From the NCBI GenBank assembly GCA_003557825.1, contig PWNM01000051.1:1-7843 (forward strand): 7,843 nucleotides of DNA, read 5' to 3'. The position numbers were made by a program, and so were the translations under genes. The DNA comes from Candidatus Hydrogenedentota bacterium. GTDB taxonomy: Bacteria; Hydrogenedentota; Hydrogenedentia; Hydrogenedentales; SLHB01. This document shows positions 1-5,973 of the stretch, in pieces; positions within the stretch are counted from its first letter, which is position 1, and every line of letters starts with the position of its first letter. Under the pieces are notes generated by a model that had not been told where the DNA came from, did no database searches, and saw nothing but the letters and a program-made list of their open reading frames with translations.

Positions 1-1061
1 ACGCCTTCGGAATCGGTGGGCATATTCGCCCCCTCCGATACCAACATGCAACCGTTTTGCACTAGGTTTTTGGCATCTTCACCTGAGATCTCATTCTGCG
101 TTGCGCTAGGGAAAGCGCAGTCGCATTTAATGCCCCATGGAAGCTCGCCTTCCCGGTACTCTGCGTTCGGGTATTTCTCGGCGTACTCACGGATACGTCC
201 CCGCCTTACATTTTTAAGCTCCATGACGAACGCCAGCTTGTCGGCATCAATGCCATCACGATCGTAGATGGACCCATTCGAGTCGGATAGGGAAACCACC
301 TTGCCGCCCAGTTCGTTGATCTTCTCAACGGTATATTGCGCTACATTTCCCGAACCGGAAACCGTACAGACTTTACCCTGAAGAGAGTCACTCTTGGTCT
401 CGAGCATATTCTGTGCAAAATATACTGCCCCATAACCGGTGGCTTCGGGGCGAATAAGGGAACCGCCCCAGTTCAGGCCTTTTCCGGTCAATACGCCGGT
501 GAATTCGTTCCGCAGGCGCCGATACTGGCCAAAGAGATATCCGATCTCTCGCGCTCCAACGCCGATGTCACCGGCCGGTACGTCGGTATCCGGACCGATG
601 TGCCGCGATAACTCGGTCATAAAGGACTGGCAAAATCGCATCACTTCGTTGTCGGACTTGCCTTTGGGATCAAAGTCCGAACCGCCCTTGCCACCGCCCA
701 TGGGCAATGTCGTCAGCGAGTTCTTAAATATCTGCTCAAAGGCCAAAAACTTTAGAATGCCTAGATTGACCGTTGGATGGAACCGTAACCCGCCCTTATA
801 GGGTCCAATAGCGCCATTGAATTCGATCCGGAATCCCCGGTTTACTTGTGGAACCCCTTTGTCATCGATCCAGGGAACGCGGAACATGATGACCCGTTCC
901 GGTTCGATCAAGCGTTCAAGGATGCGGTTCTCTTCGTATTCAGGATGCGCATCCAACACCGGTGTCAATGTTTCGAGTACCTCTCGCACAGCCTGATGGA
1001 ATTCCGGTTCCGCTGGATTCCGTTTGGTTGCGAGTTGGATAATGTCGGAGATGTACGCCAT
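1..1061 (-). CDS. gdhA: NADP-type glutamate dehydrogenase, 5' part (C-terminus beyond window)
   Basis: Cytosolic enzyme that reductively aminates 2-oxoglutarate with ammonium to glutamate. The first 353 codons are present; by family length (about 447 aa) roughly 95 C-terminal residues lie beyond the left edge. Visible in order: the substrate-binding motif YKGGLRFHP with Lys89, the catalytic PMGGGKGG with Lys125, SDFDPKGKSD after it, PAGDIGVG with Asp165, then the nucleotide-binding GSGNVA around residue 236. The lysines sit three residues earlier than the equivalent E. coli GdhA lysines (92 and 128). The GSGNVAQY motif and the SDSNG segment after it match the hexameric NADP-dependent bacterial class. 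The start is ATG at 1061, preceded by GGAGG at 1071-1075 with 9 nt spacing. An in-frame ATG at 1196 would add 45 residues but has no family support. It is divergent from an NrpR-type regulator, which suggests nitrogen control of this gene. Confidence 0.97.
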   Translation of the reverse strand, partial: MAYISDIIQLATKRNPAEPEFHQAVREVLETLTPVLDAHPEYEENRILERLIEPERVIMFRVPWIDDKGVPQVNRGFRIEFNGAIGPYKGGLRFHPTVNLGILKFLAFEQIFKNSLTTLPMGGGKGGSDFDPKGKSDNEVMRFCQSFMTELSRHIGPDTDVPAGDIGVGAREIGYLFGQYRRLRNEFTGVLTGKGLNWGGSLIRPEATGYGAVYFAQNMLETKSDSLQGKVCTVSGSGNVAQYTVEKINELGGKVVSLSDSNGSIYDRDGIDADKLAFVMELKNVRRGRIREYAEKYPNAEYREGELPWGIKCDCAFPSATQNEISGEDAKNLVQNGCMLVSEGANMPTDSEG

Positions 1062-1200
1062 TTGTTGTGTCCTCCGTAATAGCGTGGTTGCCCGTTTCGA
1101 TTCCCCACTGACCGCGGCGCATGCCGACGTTGCCCGGTTGCTGCCCTTAGCCGCAACGCCGTGCTGGGGGTCACCCCGCGATACCCGCAACATCATTAAT

Positions 1201-1220
1201 CGGAAGATGTATGCCGGTTC
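1201..1220. promoter_or_regulatory. Candidate NrpR-type operator over the gdhA transcription start
   Basis: The segment CGGAAGATGTATGCCGGTTC contains the 11-bp TATGCCGGTTC (1210-1220) that recurs at 1351-1361 beside the nrpR promoter. It is an imperfect inverted repeat (CGGNA-N6-TNCCG) and reads GGAA-N6-TGCC, close to the GGAA-N6-TTCC operator reported for methanococcal NrpR. Its place just downstream of the gdhA -10 box, covering the expected +1, is typical for a repressor site. Its use by the neighbouring regulator is inferred. Confidence 0.5.
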
Positions 1221-1224
1221 AGAA

Positions 1225-1253
1225 AGTATATCTAAATCGAAGCCCAAGATCAA
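1225..1253 (-). promoter_or_regulatory. Predicted sigma-70-like promoter of gdhA
   Basis: Read on the minus strand: TTGATC (1253-1248), a 17-bp spacer, and TATACT (1230-1225). The -10 matches consensus at 5 of 6 positions and the spacing is ideal. The expected start of transcription is near 1218, giving a leader of about 155 nt before the gdhA ATG. A weaker alternative lies upstream on the same strand (TTGCTA-N16-TATACC, about 1299-1326). Confidence 0.6.
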
Positions 1254-1342
1254 TAAATGCAGAATCAGGCCACAAGTTGGTGTTATTTGGCCACATAGCG
1301 GTATATTACTGAGCACCTCCCTAGCAAAAACTTTTCAATAAT

Positions 1343-1358
1343 CCGGCAAATATGCCGG
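1343..1358. promoter_or_regulatory. Perfect palindrome, candidate NrpR-type operator upstream of nrpR
   Basis: CCGGCAAATATGCCGG is a perfect 6-4-6 inverted repeat (CCGGCA-N4-TGCCGG). Its right arm belongs to the 11-bp direct repeat TATGCCGGTTC (1351-1361), also found at 1210-1220 on the gdhA promoter. It sits 6 bp upstream of the predicted nrpR -35 element, a suitable place for autoregulation. It lacks a following T-run on either strand, so it is not an intrinsic terminator. Confidence 0.55.
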
Positions 1359-1364
1359 TTCTTT

Positions 1365-1393
1365 TTGAATGAGGGCTCGAGGAATGCTACGAT
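1365..1393 (+). promoter_or_regulatory. Predicted sigma-70-like promoter of nrpR
   Basis: TTGAAT (1365-1370), a 17-bp spacer, and TACGAT (1388-1393). The expected start of transcription is near 1400, leaving a leader of about 37 nt with the GAGGGGGA ribosome binding site at 1425-1432. Both hexamers are only moderately close to consensus, but spacing and position fit. Confidence 0.45.
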
Positions 1394-1436
1394 GCTTATT
1401 TGATTATGGTATCGTTTTACATCCGAGGGGGATAGA

Positions 1437-2447
1437 GTGGATATCAAGACGCGTCGGCGAATAATGGCCGTTTTACGGGTTCTTAAGGATAGCCGAACTC
1501 CCCTGGGCAGTCATCGGATTGTCGAGATGCTTGCCTTCACGGGATTGGACCTGGGCGAACGAACTGTCCGGAATTACCTTGCTCTGTCGGATGAAATGGG
1601 CTGGACGGAAAACCTGGGTCGGCGCGGACGGCGATTGACCGCGAAAGGTGTTCGCGAGCTTGAGGGCGCCTTGGTGATGGACAAGGTAGGCTTTGTGCTT
1701 GCTCGCGTGGATAGCTTGTCCTATCAGATGGATTTCGACCTGGCTACGCGAAAAGGCCACATCATCCTTAATATATCCACTATCGACCTCGTCGATTTGA
1801 CCCCGACGGTGGAGATTCTCACGCGGATATACGACGCAGGTTTTGGTATGGGTCGTTATCTTGCATTGGGATTTCCTGGTGATTTTCTTGGAGGCTTCCG
1901 TGTACCGGAAGGTCGCGTAGGCATTGGGACCATGTGTGGGGTCAGCATCAACGGTACCTTCCTACGCGCCAATATCGCGACTACATCCCGGTTTGGAGGC
2001 TTGCTCCAAATGGATGGCGGATCCCCGCAGCGCTTTACTCAGATTATCACCTATGATGGCTCCTCACTCGATCCCCTTGAAATCTTCATTCGCGGTCACA
2101 TGACCAGCGTCGGGGAGGTTGCCCGTTCAGGATCGGGTATGCTCGGGGCCAGCTTTCGCGAAGTGCCTATGGTGGCCTTGCCCGAAGTCCAACGTATCAT
2201 CCATGAATCAGAGCGGGCCGGAATCTATAACGTGCTTGCTCTTGGATTGCCCAATCAGCCTCTGCTCGATATCCCTGTCGCACAGGGCCGGGTTGGATTG
2301 GTGGTTTCGGGTGGGCTCAACCCCATCGCCGCCGTCGTCGAGGCCGGCATTGGGGTGAGTAGCGACGCCATGAGCACCTTGTGTCCTTTTGAAGCATTGG
2401 TCGACTATACCCGCCTTCCCGATATAATCGCCAATAAGGGAATCTGA
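1437..2447 (+). CDS. nrpR: NrpR-family transcriptional regulator (winged helix + NrpR sensor domain)
   Basis: 336-aa predicted DNA-binding repressor. Residues about 5-73 form a winged helix of the type found at the start of RNase R and NrpR (RRRIMAVLRVLKDS, then the recognition helix region ERTVRNYLALSDEMGW and wing GRRGRRLT). Residues about 80-328 form a single NrpR regulatory domain (DUF128), with VGFVLARVDSL at its start, a glycine-rich centre (GRVGIGTMCGVSINGTFL) and GRVGLVVSGGLNPIAA near the end. In methanogens NrpR represses nitrogen-assimilation genes and is released by 2-oxoglutarate; the methanococcal protein carries two sensor domains, this one only one. The start is GTG at 1437, with GAGGGGGA 6 nt upstream. 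It is divergent from gdhA, whose product consumes 2-oxoglutarate and ammonium, which fits the family role. That it represses gdhA is inference. Confidence 0.88.
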   Translation: MDIKTRRRIMAVLRVLKDSRTPLGSHRIVEMLAFTGLDLGERTVRNYLALSDEMGWTENLGRRGRRLTAKGVRELEGALVMDKVGFVLARVDSLSYQMDFDLATRKGHIILNISTIDLVDLTPTVEILTRIYDAGFGMGRYLALGFPGDFLGGFRVPEGRVGIGTMCGVSINGTFLRANIATTSRFGGLLQMDGGSPQRFTQIITYDGSSLDPLEIFIRGHMTSVGEVARSGSGMLGASFREVPMVALPEVQRIIHESERAGIYNVLALGLPNQPLLDIPVAQGRVGLVVSGGLNPIAAVVEAGIGVSSDAMSTLCPFEALVDYTRLPDIIANKGI

Positions 2448-2450
2448 CAC

Positions 2451-3533
2451 TCAGGTTTGCTCTGATTCCCAAGCCGTCTCGAACATAGCTTGGGCGTTTT
2501 CGAGGCGTACATCCCAATGCAACTCCGTCGTCGAGCCCATAAAATATCCCCGACTGTACGTGTCGGCAATGGCCTGGCGACATACGGTTCGCACCTCTTC
2601 CGGGGTACCATTGGAAAGCAGCTGACTGACATCGATGCCCCCCGTTAGGAACAATTGCGGATAGGCCTCCCGAACTTCCTTCACATGCATTCCTGCCAAG
2701 ACCTCGAGGGGATTCAATCCATCAATGCCTGCATCGACCAAATCGTCGAGCACGCCCCATAGGTTTCCGTCCGAATGAAACAGGCACAATGTACCCCGTT
2801 CGTGCCAGGCATCATTAAGTCGTTTCAGCCGAGGAACCCAAAGTTCTCGCAACCAATCCGGCGAGAACAACGTCCCTGTTTTGTGGGCGATGTCATCATA
2901 GGTCAGCGCAATGGGGATATAGTCCGGATTGGCAATGGTCGCTACCCGCCGGAGTTCCGCCTGGCTGTTGGCCTCGATCCATTCCTCAACCAAACCTGGA
3001 TCCTCGATCATGAGGTAGGTAAACAACTCGAACCCCGCGGCCCAGTACATCTCAGTGAGGCCTACGCCGCTTTCCAACACGAATACCGTCGGATCGTTTC
3101 GTCCTGTTGGATCGCCTTTTGCAAAATCGGCCCACCGGGCTTCGACCATCTGTTGCACCTGAGTTGCATGCTCTTTCCCATAGACCCGTCTGTTCGCCTC
3201 GCGAATCCGTTCCTTTACCCATTCGGCCAAGGTCGGCACATCATGGAACGGTCGTTCGATGATCCAACTGGTATACCGTTCATCCTGAATCACCAATCCG
3301 TCTTGACGCTTGGTGACACCTGGCTCCTGAGGCCCTGCGACCATACGTGTCATGTCGAGAGCATGACCCACAGCGATTCCGACGGTCTCCGACCCGTTTT
3401 CGACCGTCAACGGCCGCCCGGCATAGTGTTCGGTTATGGCGTCATTCTGGATGATGTCGTATAACGGAACCCGATCCGTCTCTTCGAATCGGGCCGTCCG
3501 CATCACCCGTTCCCGCTTCGTCATTGCTGCCAT
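2451..3533 (-). CDS. Uroporphyrinogen decarboxylase (URO-D)-like family protein, not HemE
   Basis: 360-aa cytosolic TIM-barrel protein of the URO-D/cobamide methyltransferase superfamily. The N-terminus (MTKRERVMRTARFEETDRVPLY) and the C-terminal half (HSDGN at 253-257, then DGLNPLE, FLTGGID at 295-301, PEEVRTVC and GYFMGSTTE) are typical of this superfamily. The RQAGR arginine motif of true HemE is absent, so heme synthesis is unlikely. The His-x-Cys...Cys zinc site of MtaA/MtbA corrinoid methyltransferases is also not seen: the family HxC/HxD position reads HSDGN and no matching downstream Cys is visible. The substrate is unknown; many such paralogues occur in environmental bacteria. The start is ATG at 3533 with AAGGAGG 4 nt upstream; ATG at 3524 would give 13 nt spacing. 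A strong terminator separates it from the upstream encapsulin operon on the same strand, so it is probably transcribed alone. Confidence 0.85.
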   Translation of the reverse strand: MAAMTKRERVMRTARFEETDRVPLYDIIQNDAITEHYAGRPLTVENGSETVGIAVGHALDMTRMVAGPQEPGVTKRQDGLVIQDERYTSWIIERPFHDVPTLAEWVKERIREANRRVYGKEHATQVQQMVEARWADFAKGDPTGRNDPTVFVLESGVGLTEMYWAAGFELFTYLMIEDPGLVEEWIEANSQAELRRVATIANPDYIPIALTYDDIAHKTGTLFSPDWLRELWVPRLKRLNDAWHERGTLCLFHSDGNLWGVLDDLVDAGIDGLNPLEVLAGMHVKEVREAYPQLFLTGGIDVSQLLSNGTPEEVRTVCRQAIADTYSRGYFMGSTTELHWDVRLENAQAMFETAWESEQT

Positions 3534-3550
3534 GGAACCTCCTTCCGCAT

Positions 3551-3578
3551 ATACTAGATCCAAACTCATCTCTCCCAA
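3551..3578 (-). promoter_or_regulatory. Possible promoter of the URO-D-like gene
   Basis: Read on the minus strand: TTGGGA (3578-3573), a 16-bp spacer, TAGTAT (3556-3551). This would give a very short leader carrying AAGGAGG at 3544-3538. The match is weak, but an independent promoter is expected because the encapsulin terminator lies upstream. A TAGAAT at 3594-3589 is another possible -10 but lacks a good -35. Confidence 0.3.
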
Positions 3579-3657
3579 GCAGGCGGGATTCTAGCAGACT
3601 GGACGCCTTGATCGCAGCTCATCATGACAATCCGTTTCAGGTATTGGCGGGACCGCG

Positions 3658-3698
3658 AAAAAAAGAACGCGCCGGCATCCGGAAAAACGCCGACGCGT
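3658..3698 (-). terminator. Intrinsic terminator of the encapsulin operon
   Basis: Read on the minus strand: ACGCGTCGGC (3698-3689) pairs with GCCGGCGCGT (3676-3667) over 10 bp with a single T-G wobble, a 12-nt loop, then TTCTTTTTTT. It starts 20 nt after the encapsulin stop codon. Confidence 0.9.
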
Positions 3699-3718
3699 GA
3701 ACAGATACGATTCGCTAG

Positions 3719-4519
3719 CTACGCCAAAACGATCCCTGCTGCAGGCTCGATGGCGCGGAAAGTGAAGGATTCGGTCAAATAGAGTTCGACTTTCTTCGCC
3801 GTATGGGTCCAGTATCCGATGGAGAGGTCCTGACCTACATTCAGCTCAAAATCGCCTCCTCGCATGGACACCAGCACCCCCCCTTCGATAGCGGCGCTCC
3901 ATAACACGGATCCCTGGACCATATCTCGGATGACCCGCCGCAGGGGATACCCCGTTTTGGTGCTTTGCATGAGCGCGTGATATCGTTTGGGCTCGAGAAC
4001 GAGGGCATAGGGACCGTCGATGCTGGCCAACTGCAGTTCTTCGATACCCTTGGCTACCGCAACCGGCAACTCCTCAATTTTATCGGAAAGCTCGATAGGC
4101 TTGTGAGGACAGGCCTCCGATATGCCTTTGATCTGACCTTCAGCGAAGCCTTTCAAAATGGCCTTGTCTTCGAATAGGGCGGTCTTAATGGCGGCCTGAG
4201 TAAGTGGATCCAAATCCGCATCAGCGCATCCCCGCGTCACATCGTCCAGCTCAAAGATCTCGAGTTCAAAAGGAACTCGAATCTCGATAAGCGGTAAGAC
4301 CCGTCGTTCTGCCCATTCGACGCCGTCGCTCTTCTTGTTTTCGTCATAATCGAGTCGGCCTAGGTTCACTGCGGCTGCCTGCCAGCCCCGAGGCCCATTC
4401 AGATCAACGATTTGTCGACCGGCCAGATAGAGCTTCAGAATCCGTGCGGCTTCTTCATCGATCTCTTCCCATGCTTCTTGGGTGATAGGGGCTAAGGAAC
4501 GTCTTAAAATATCGGTCAT
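3719..4519 (-). CDS. enc: Family 1 encapsulin shell protein
   Basis: 266-aa shell protein with the HK97 phage-capsid fold; copies self-assemble into a hollow protein nanocompartment. It follows the Thermotoga maritima encapsulin (264 aa) along its whole length: the N-terminal helix ILRRSLAPITQEAWEEID, which in the family forms part of the inner cargo-docking surface; GPRGW at 42-46; the LPLIEIR strand at 75-81; FELDD-TRG at 89-97; IDGPYALVL at 167-175; and the highly conserved RGGDFELNVGQDLSIGY at 220-236, then TESFTF at 249-254. The similar length suggests a T=1, 60-subunit shell. Phe89 stands where the T. maritima protein has the flavin-stacking Trp87. The start is ATG at 4519 with GGAGG 9 nt upstream. 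It lies 46 bp after the encapsulated ferritin gene, in one operon closed by the terminator at 3658-3698. Confidence 0.96.
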   Translation of the reverse strand: MTDILRRSLAPITQEAWEEIDEEAARILKLYLAGRQIVDLNGPRGWQAAAVNLGRLDYDENKKSDGVEWAERRVLPLIEIRVPFELEIFELDDVTRGCADADLDPLTQAAIKTALFEDKAILKGFAEGQIKGISEACPHKPIELSDKIEELPVAVAKGIEELQLASIDGPYALVLEPKRYHALMQSTKTGYPLRRVIRDMVQGSVLWSAAIEGGVLVSMRGGDFELNVGQDLSIGYWTHTAKKVELYLTESFTFRAIEPAAGIVLA

Positions 4520-4565
4520 GGTATGTTACCTCCAAGTGATTGTATCTTCTTCGATGTTACGGATG

Positions 4566-4937
4566 TTAGCTCTTCAAGGAACCGATGCCCAAATCACCCG
4601 ATTTGGGTTTCTCCGCACCGCCATCGATGCTTTCACCCGTCTCCGCGGCCTCCTCGACTTCGAGCAGGGGCGCATTGGTGAACAGATAGGTGCGAAGCTC
4701 TTCATCAAACTCGGGCATGCGACGTCGCAGCCATTCGATCGCCATGGCGGCATGTTCGATTTCCTCGTCTCGGTGATGAATCAGCATCGCCTTGAGTTCC
4801 GCATCGCCGGCTAGCTCAGCCCTCCCGTGGTACCAGTCAACGGCCTCAAGTTCCTCAACGAGCGTGGTCAACGCTCGATGCACATCGCGTGTCTCTTGAG
4901 ATAATTCCGATGGCGGTTCATGGTATTCGATGGTCAT
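4566..4937 (-). CDS. encFtn: Encapsulated ferritin (EncFtn), encapsulin cargo
   Basis: 123-aa two-helix ferritin-like protein that oxidises Fe(II) and is packed inside the encapsulin shell. It matches Rhodospirillum rubrum EncFtn with an offset of three residues. Ferroxidase ligands Glu29, Glu59 and His62 correspond to Glu32, Glu62 and His65. Entry-site Glu28 and Glu31, Trp35 and Tyr36 in EELEAVDWY correspond to Glu31, Glu34, Trp38 and Tyr39. The second helix carries HRDEEIEHAAMAIEWLRRR (55-73), followed by LRTYLFT. An acidic, Gly/Ser-rich linker (93-114) leads to the shell-targeting peptide DLGIGSLKS at the extreme C-terminus. The start is ATG at 4937, with GGAGGG 7 nt upstream; 17 more in-frame codons upstream lack a ribosome binding site and family support. 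It is the first gene of the operon with encapsulin. EncFtn is active as a decamer in the family. Confidence 0.97.
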   Translation of the reverse strand: MTIEYHEPPSELSQETRDVHRALTTLVEELEAVDWYHGRAELAGDAELKAMLIHHRDEEIEHAAMAIEWLRRRMPEFDEELRTYLFTNAPLLEVEEAAETGESIDGGAEKPKSGDLGIGSLKS

Positions 4938-5010
4938 AAAATCACCCTCCACTTTTCCTTCAGTAGGTATATGTGTTTCTGCGGACAATGCCCGCTTTCC
5001 ATTTCAGGAC

Positions 5011-5039
5011 ACTATAGGCGGATTGTGCGCCGAGTACAA
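5011..5039 (-). promoter_or_regulatory. Predicted promoter of the encFtn-encapsulin operon
   Basis: Read on the minus strand: TTGTAC (5039-5034), a 17-bp spacer, TATAGT (5016-5011). The -10 matches consensus at 5 of 6 positions; the -35 is weak. Start of transcription is expected near 5004, about 67 nt before the ATG. No sequence resembling a Fur box is seen over it. Confidence 0.5.
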
Positions 5040-5086
5040 CCTCATGCCAACCCACAACCTATGGTCCGTTATTCCATTGGCTGGCG

Positions 5087-5114
5087 CGTTTCATGCAGTA
5101 TTGCATGAGAAACG
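5087..5114. repeat. Inverted repeat, possible operator
   Basis: TCATGCA-GTAT-TGCATGA (5091-5108) is a perfect 7-4-7 inverted repeat. With a two-base AG bulge it extends outward by CGTTT (5087-5091) against AAACG (5110-5114). There is no T-run on either side, so a terminator is unlikely. It lies about 50 bp upstream of the encapsulin operon -35 and about 135 bp before the DUF434 start, a place for a regulator serving either gene. The cognate protein is unknown. Confidence 0.45.
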
Positions 5115-5247
5115 TCCTTTACAGCGCTCGATATAGCCGCTTTTGTGCTCCCACGAATGGTCAAAGTGTATCATACCCTACAAAACATGCGAAATTTCTG
5201 TCACAGTAAACGTTCAGCAAAGCAGTGAACCCAAAGAGGATCGGGCT

Positions 5248-5973
5248 GTGCCCCAACGTCAGCGGCATCGAGGTCAGCATCCGGAAGACGGTCGTCTATT
5301 CGCACCAGCGTGGATCCCGGTGTTGCGACAAGCAGTTGCTGACCTATCGTTCCTGCTTACCCGGGGATATGCCCAAAAGGCTGCCCTAAAGCTCGTAGGC
5401 GACCACTATCAACTTGCACTGCGCCAACGACGAGCGGTCCTTCTTGCAGCATGTCCCGATACTGCCATTAAACGGCGAAAACAGACCCTGGCTTCACCCG
5501 ATAATATATCTGACATTGCGATTGATGGGTTCAACCAGCTGATTTTTGCTGAAACCCTGCTGAGCGGAGGAATGGTGTTTCGCTGTCGAGACGGATGCAT
5601 TCGCGATCTATCAGGCGTCCATGGTTCCTATCACCGAGTCTGCGAAACCCAAAGGGCAGTTCATCAGATCGGAATCAATCTCGCCCGACTGGGCATTACT
5701 CACGCTCAATGGTATTTTGACGCACCCGTTTCAAACAGCGGCCGCGTCTGCGCCATGATTCGAAAGATCGCAGCGTCGCACGGATGGCACTGGGAAGCCG
5801 AACCTCGTCATCATCTGGATGCGGAGCTGACCAAATTGAATACGCCCGTCGCTACATCGGACAGTTGGGTTCTTGATCGGGCAGAGTCATGGGTCAATCT
5901 CAGCGCTCTTCTGCTTGACCATGCAGAACAGCCCCTTTCAGTTGTCGACCTAGCCAATGATGGATCTGCATAG
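5248..5973 (+). CDS. DUF434/DUF5616 domain protein of unknown function
   Basis: 241-aa soluble protein with no signal peptide or membrane segment. The N-terminal part has the DUF434 signature LSFLLTRGYAQKAALKLVGD (33-52). The C-terminal part resembles DUF5616: IDGFN (92-96), GMVFRCRDG, RDLSGVHGSY (119-128), WYFDAPVSNSGR (155-166) and ATSDSWVLD (202-210). The function is not known. The order of acidic residues (Asp93 in a DGFN strand, Asp120, Asp158, then Asp205 in TSDS) recalls PIN/NYN-type nuclease active sites, which is only a hypothesis. The start chosen is GTG at 5248 with AAGAGGA 7 nt upstream. The frame is open from a TTG at 5143, but those 35 residues look unlike the family and no ribosome binding site precedes them. 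It is divergent from the encapsulin operon. Confidence 0.82.
   Translation: MPQRQRHRGQHPEDGRLFAPAWIPVLRQAVADLSFLLTRGYAQKAALKLVGDHYQLALRQRRAVLLAACPDTAIKRRKQTLASPDNISDIAIDGFNQLIFAETLLSGGMVFRCRDGCIRDLSGVHGSYHRVCETQRAVHQIGINLARLGITHAQWYFDAPVSNSGRVCAMIRKIAASHGWHWEAEPRHHLDAELTKLNTPVATSDSWVLDRAESWVNLSALLLDHAEQPLSVVDLANDGSA

Larger units (their letters stand above)
1062..1436. other. gdhA-nrpR divergent regulatory region
   Basis: No gene is visible in these 375 bp. The left part (about 1062-1218) is the untranslated leader of gdhA on the minus strand, about 155 nt and distinctly GC-rich. It includes a short GGGGTGACCCC-type hairpin around 1167-1178, but I recognise no known riboswitch. The middle and right parts are AT-richer and hold the two divergent promoters and two candidate regulator sites, listed separately. 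Confidence 0.8.
4938..5247. other. encFtn-DUF434 divergent intergenic region
   Basis: No convincing gene lies in these 310 bp. On the minus strand it holds the encapsulin operon promoter (5011-5039) and a leader of about 67 nt. Further right is a 7-4-7 inverted repeat (5091-5108). The DUF434 frame stays open back to 5143, but this 35-codon stretch is unlike the family and is taken as leader. I find no good sigma-70 promoter for the plus-strand gene; TTGTGC at 5143 with TATCAT at 5169 has poor spacing. Confidence 0.7.

Noticed and set aside
16..1079. Several plus-strand open frames inside gdhA
   Set aside because: They are antisense to a gene with full glutamate dehydrogenase motifs.
1062..1196. 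Longer gdhA start at ATG 1196
   Set aside because: The 45 extra residues are not typical of the family, and GGAGG at 1071-1075 fits ATG 1061.
2775..3464. Long open frame (229 codons) on the plus strand
   Set aside because: It lies fully antisense to the URO-D-like gene, whose protein has clear family motifs. The antisense product resembles nothing and has no ribosome binding site.
3667..3698. CCGGCATCCGG as a third NrpR-type site
   Set aside because: It is part of the encapsulin terminator stem and loop and lacks the TATGCCGGTTC motif.
4938..5050. Fur-type iron box at the encapsulin promoter
   Set aside because: I found no GATAATGATAATCATTATC-like sequence over or beside the promoter.
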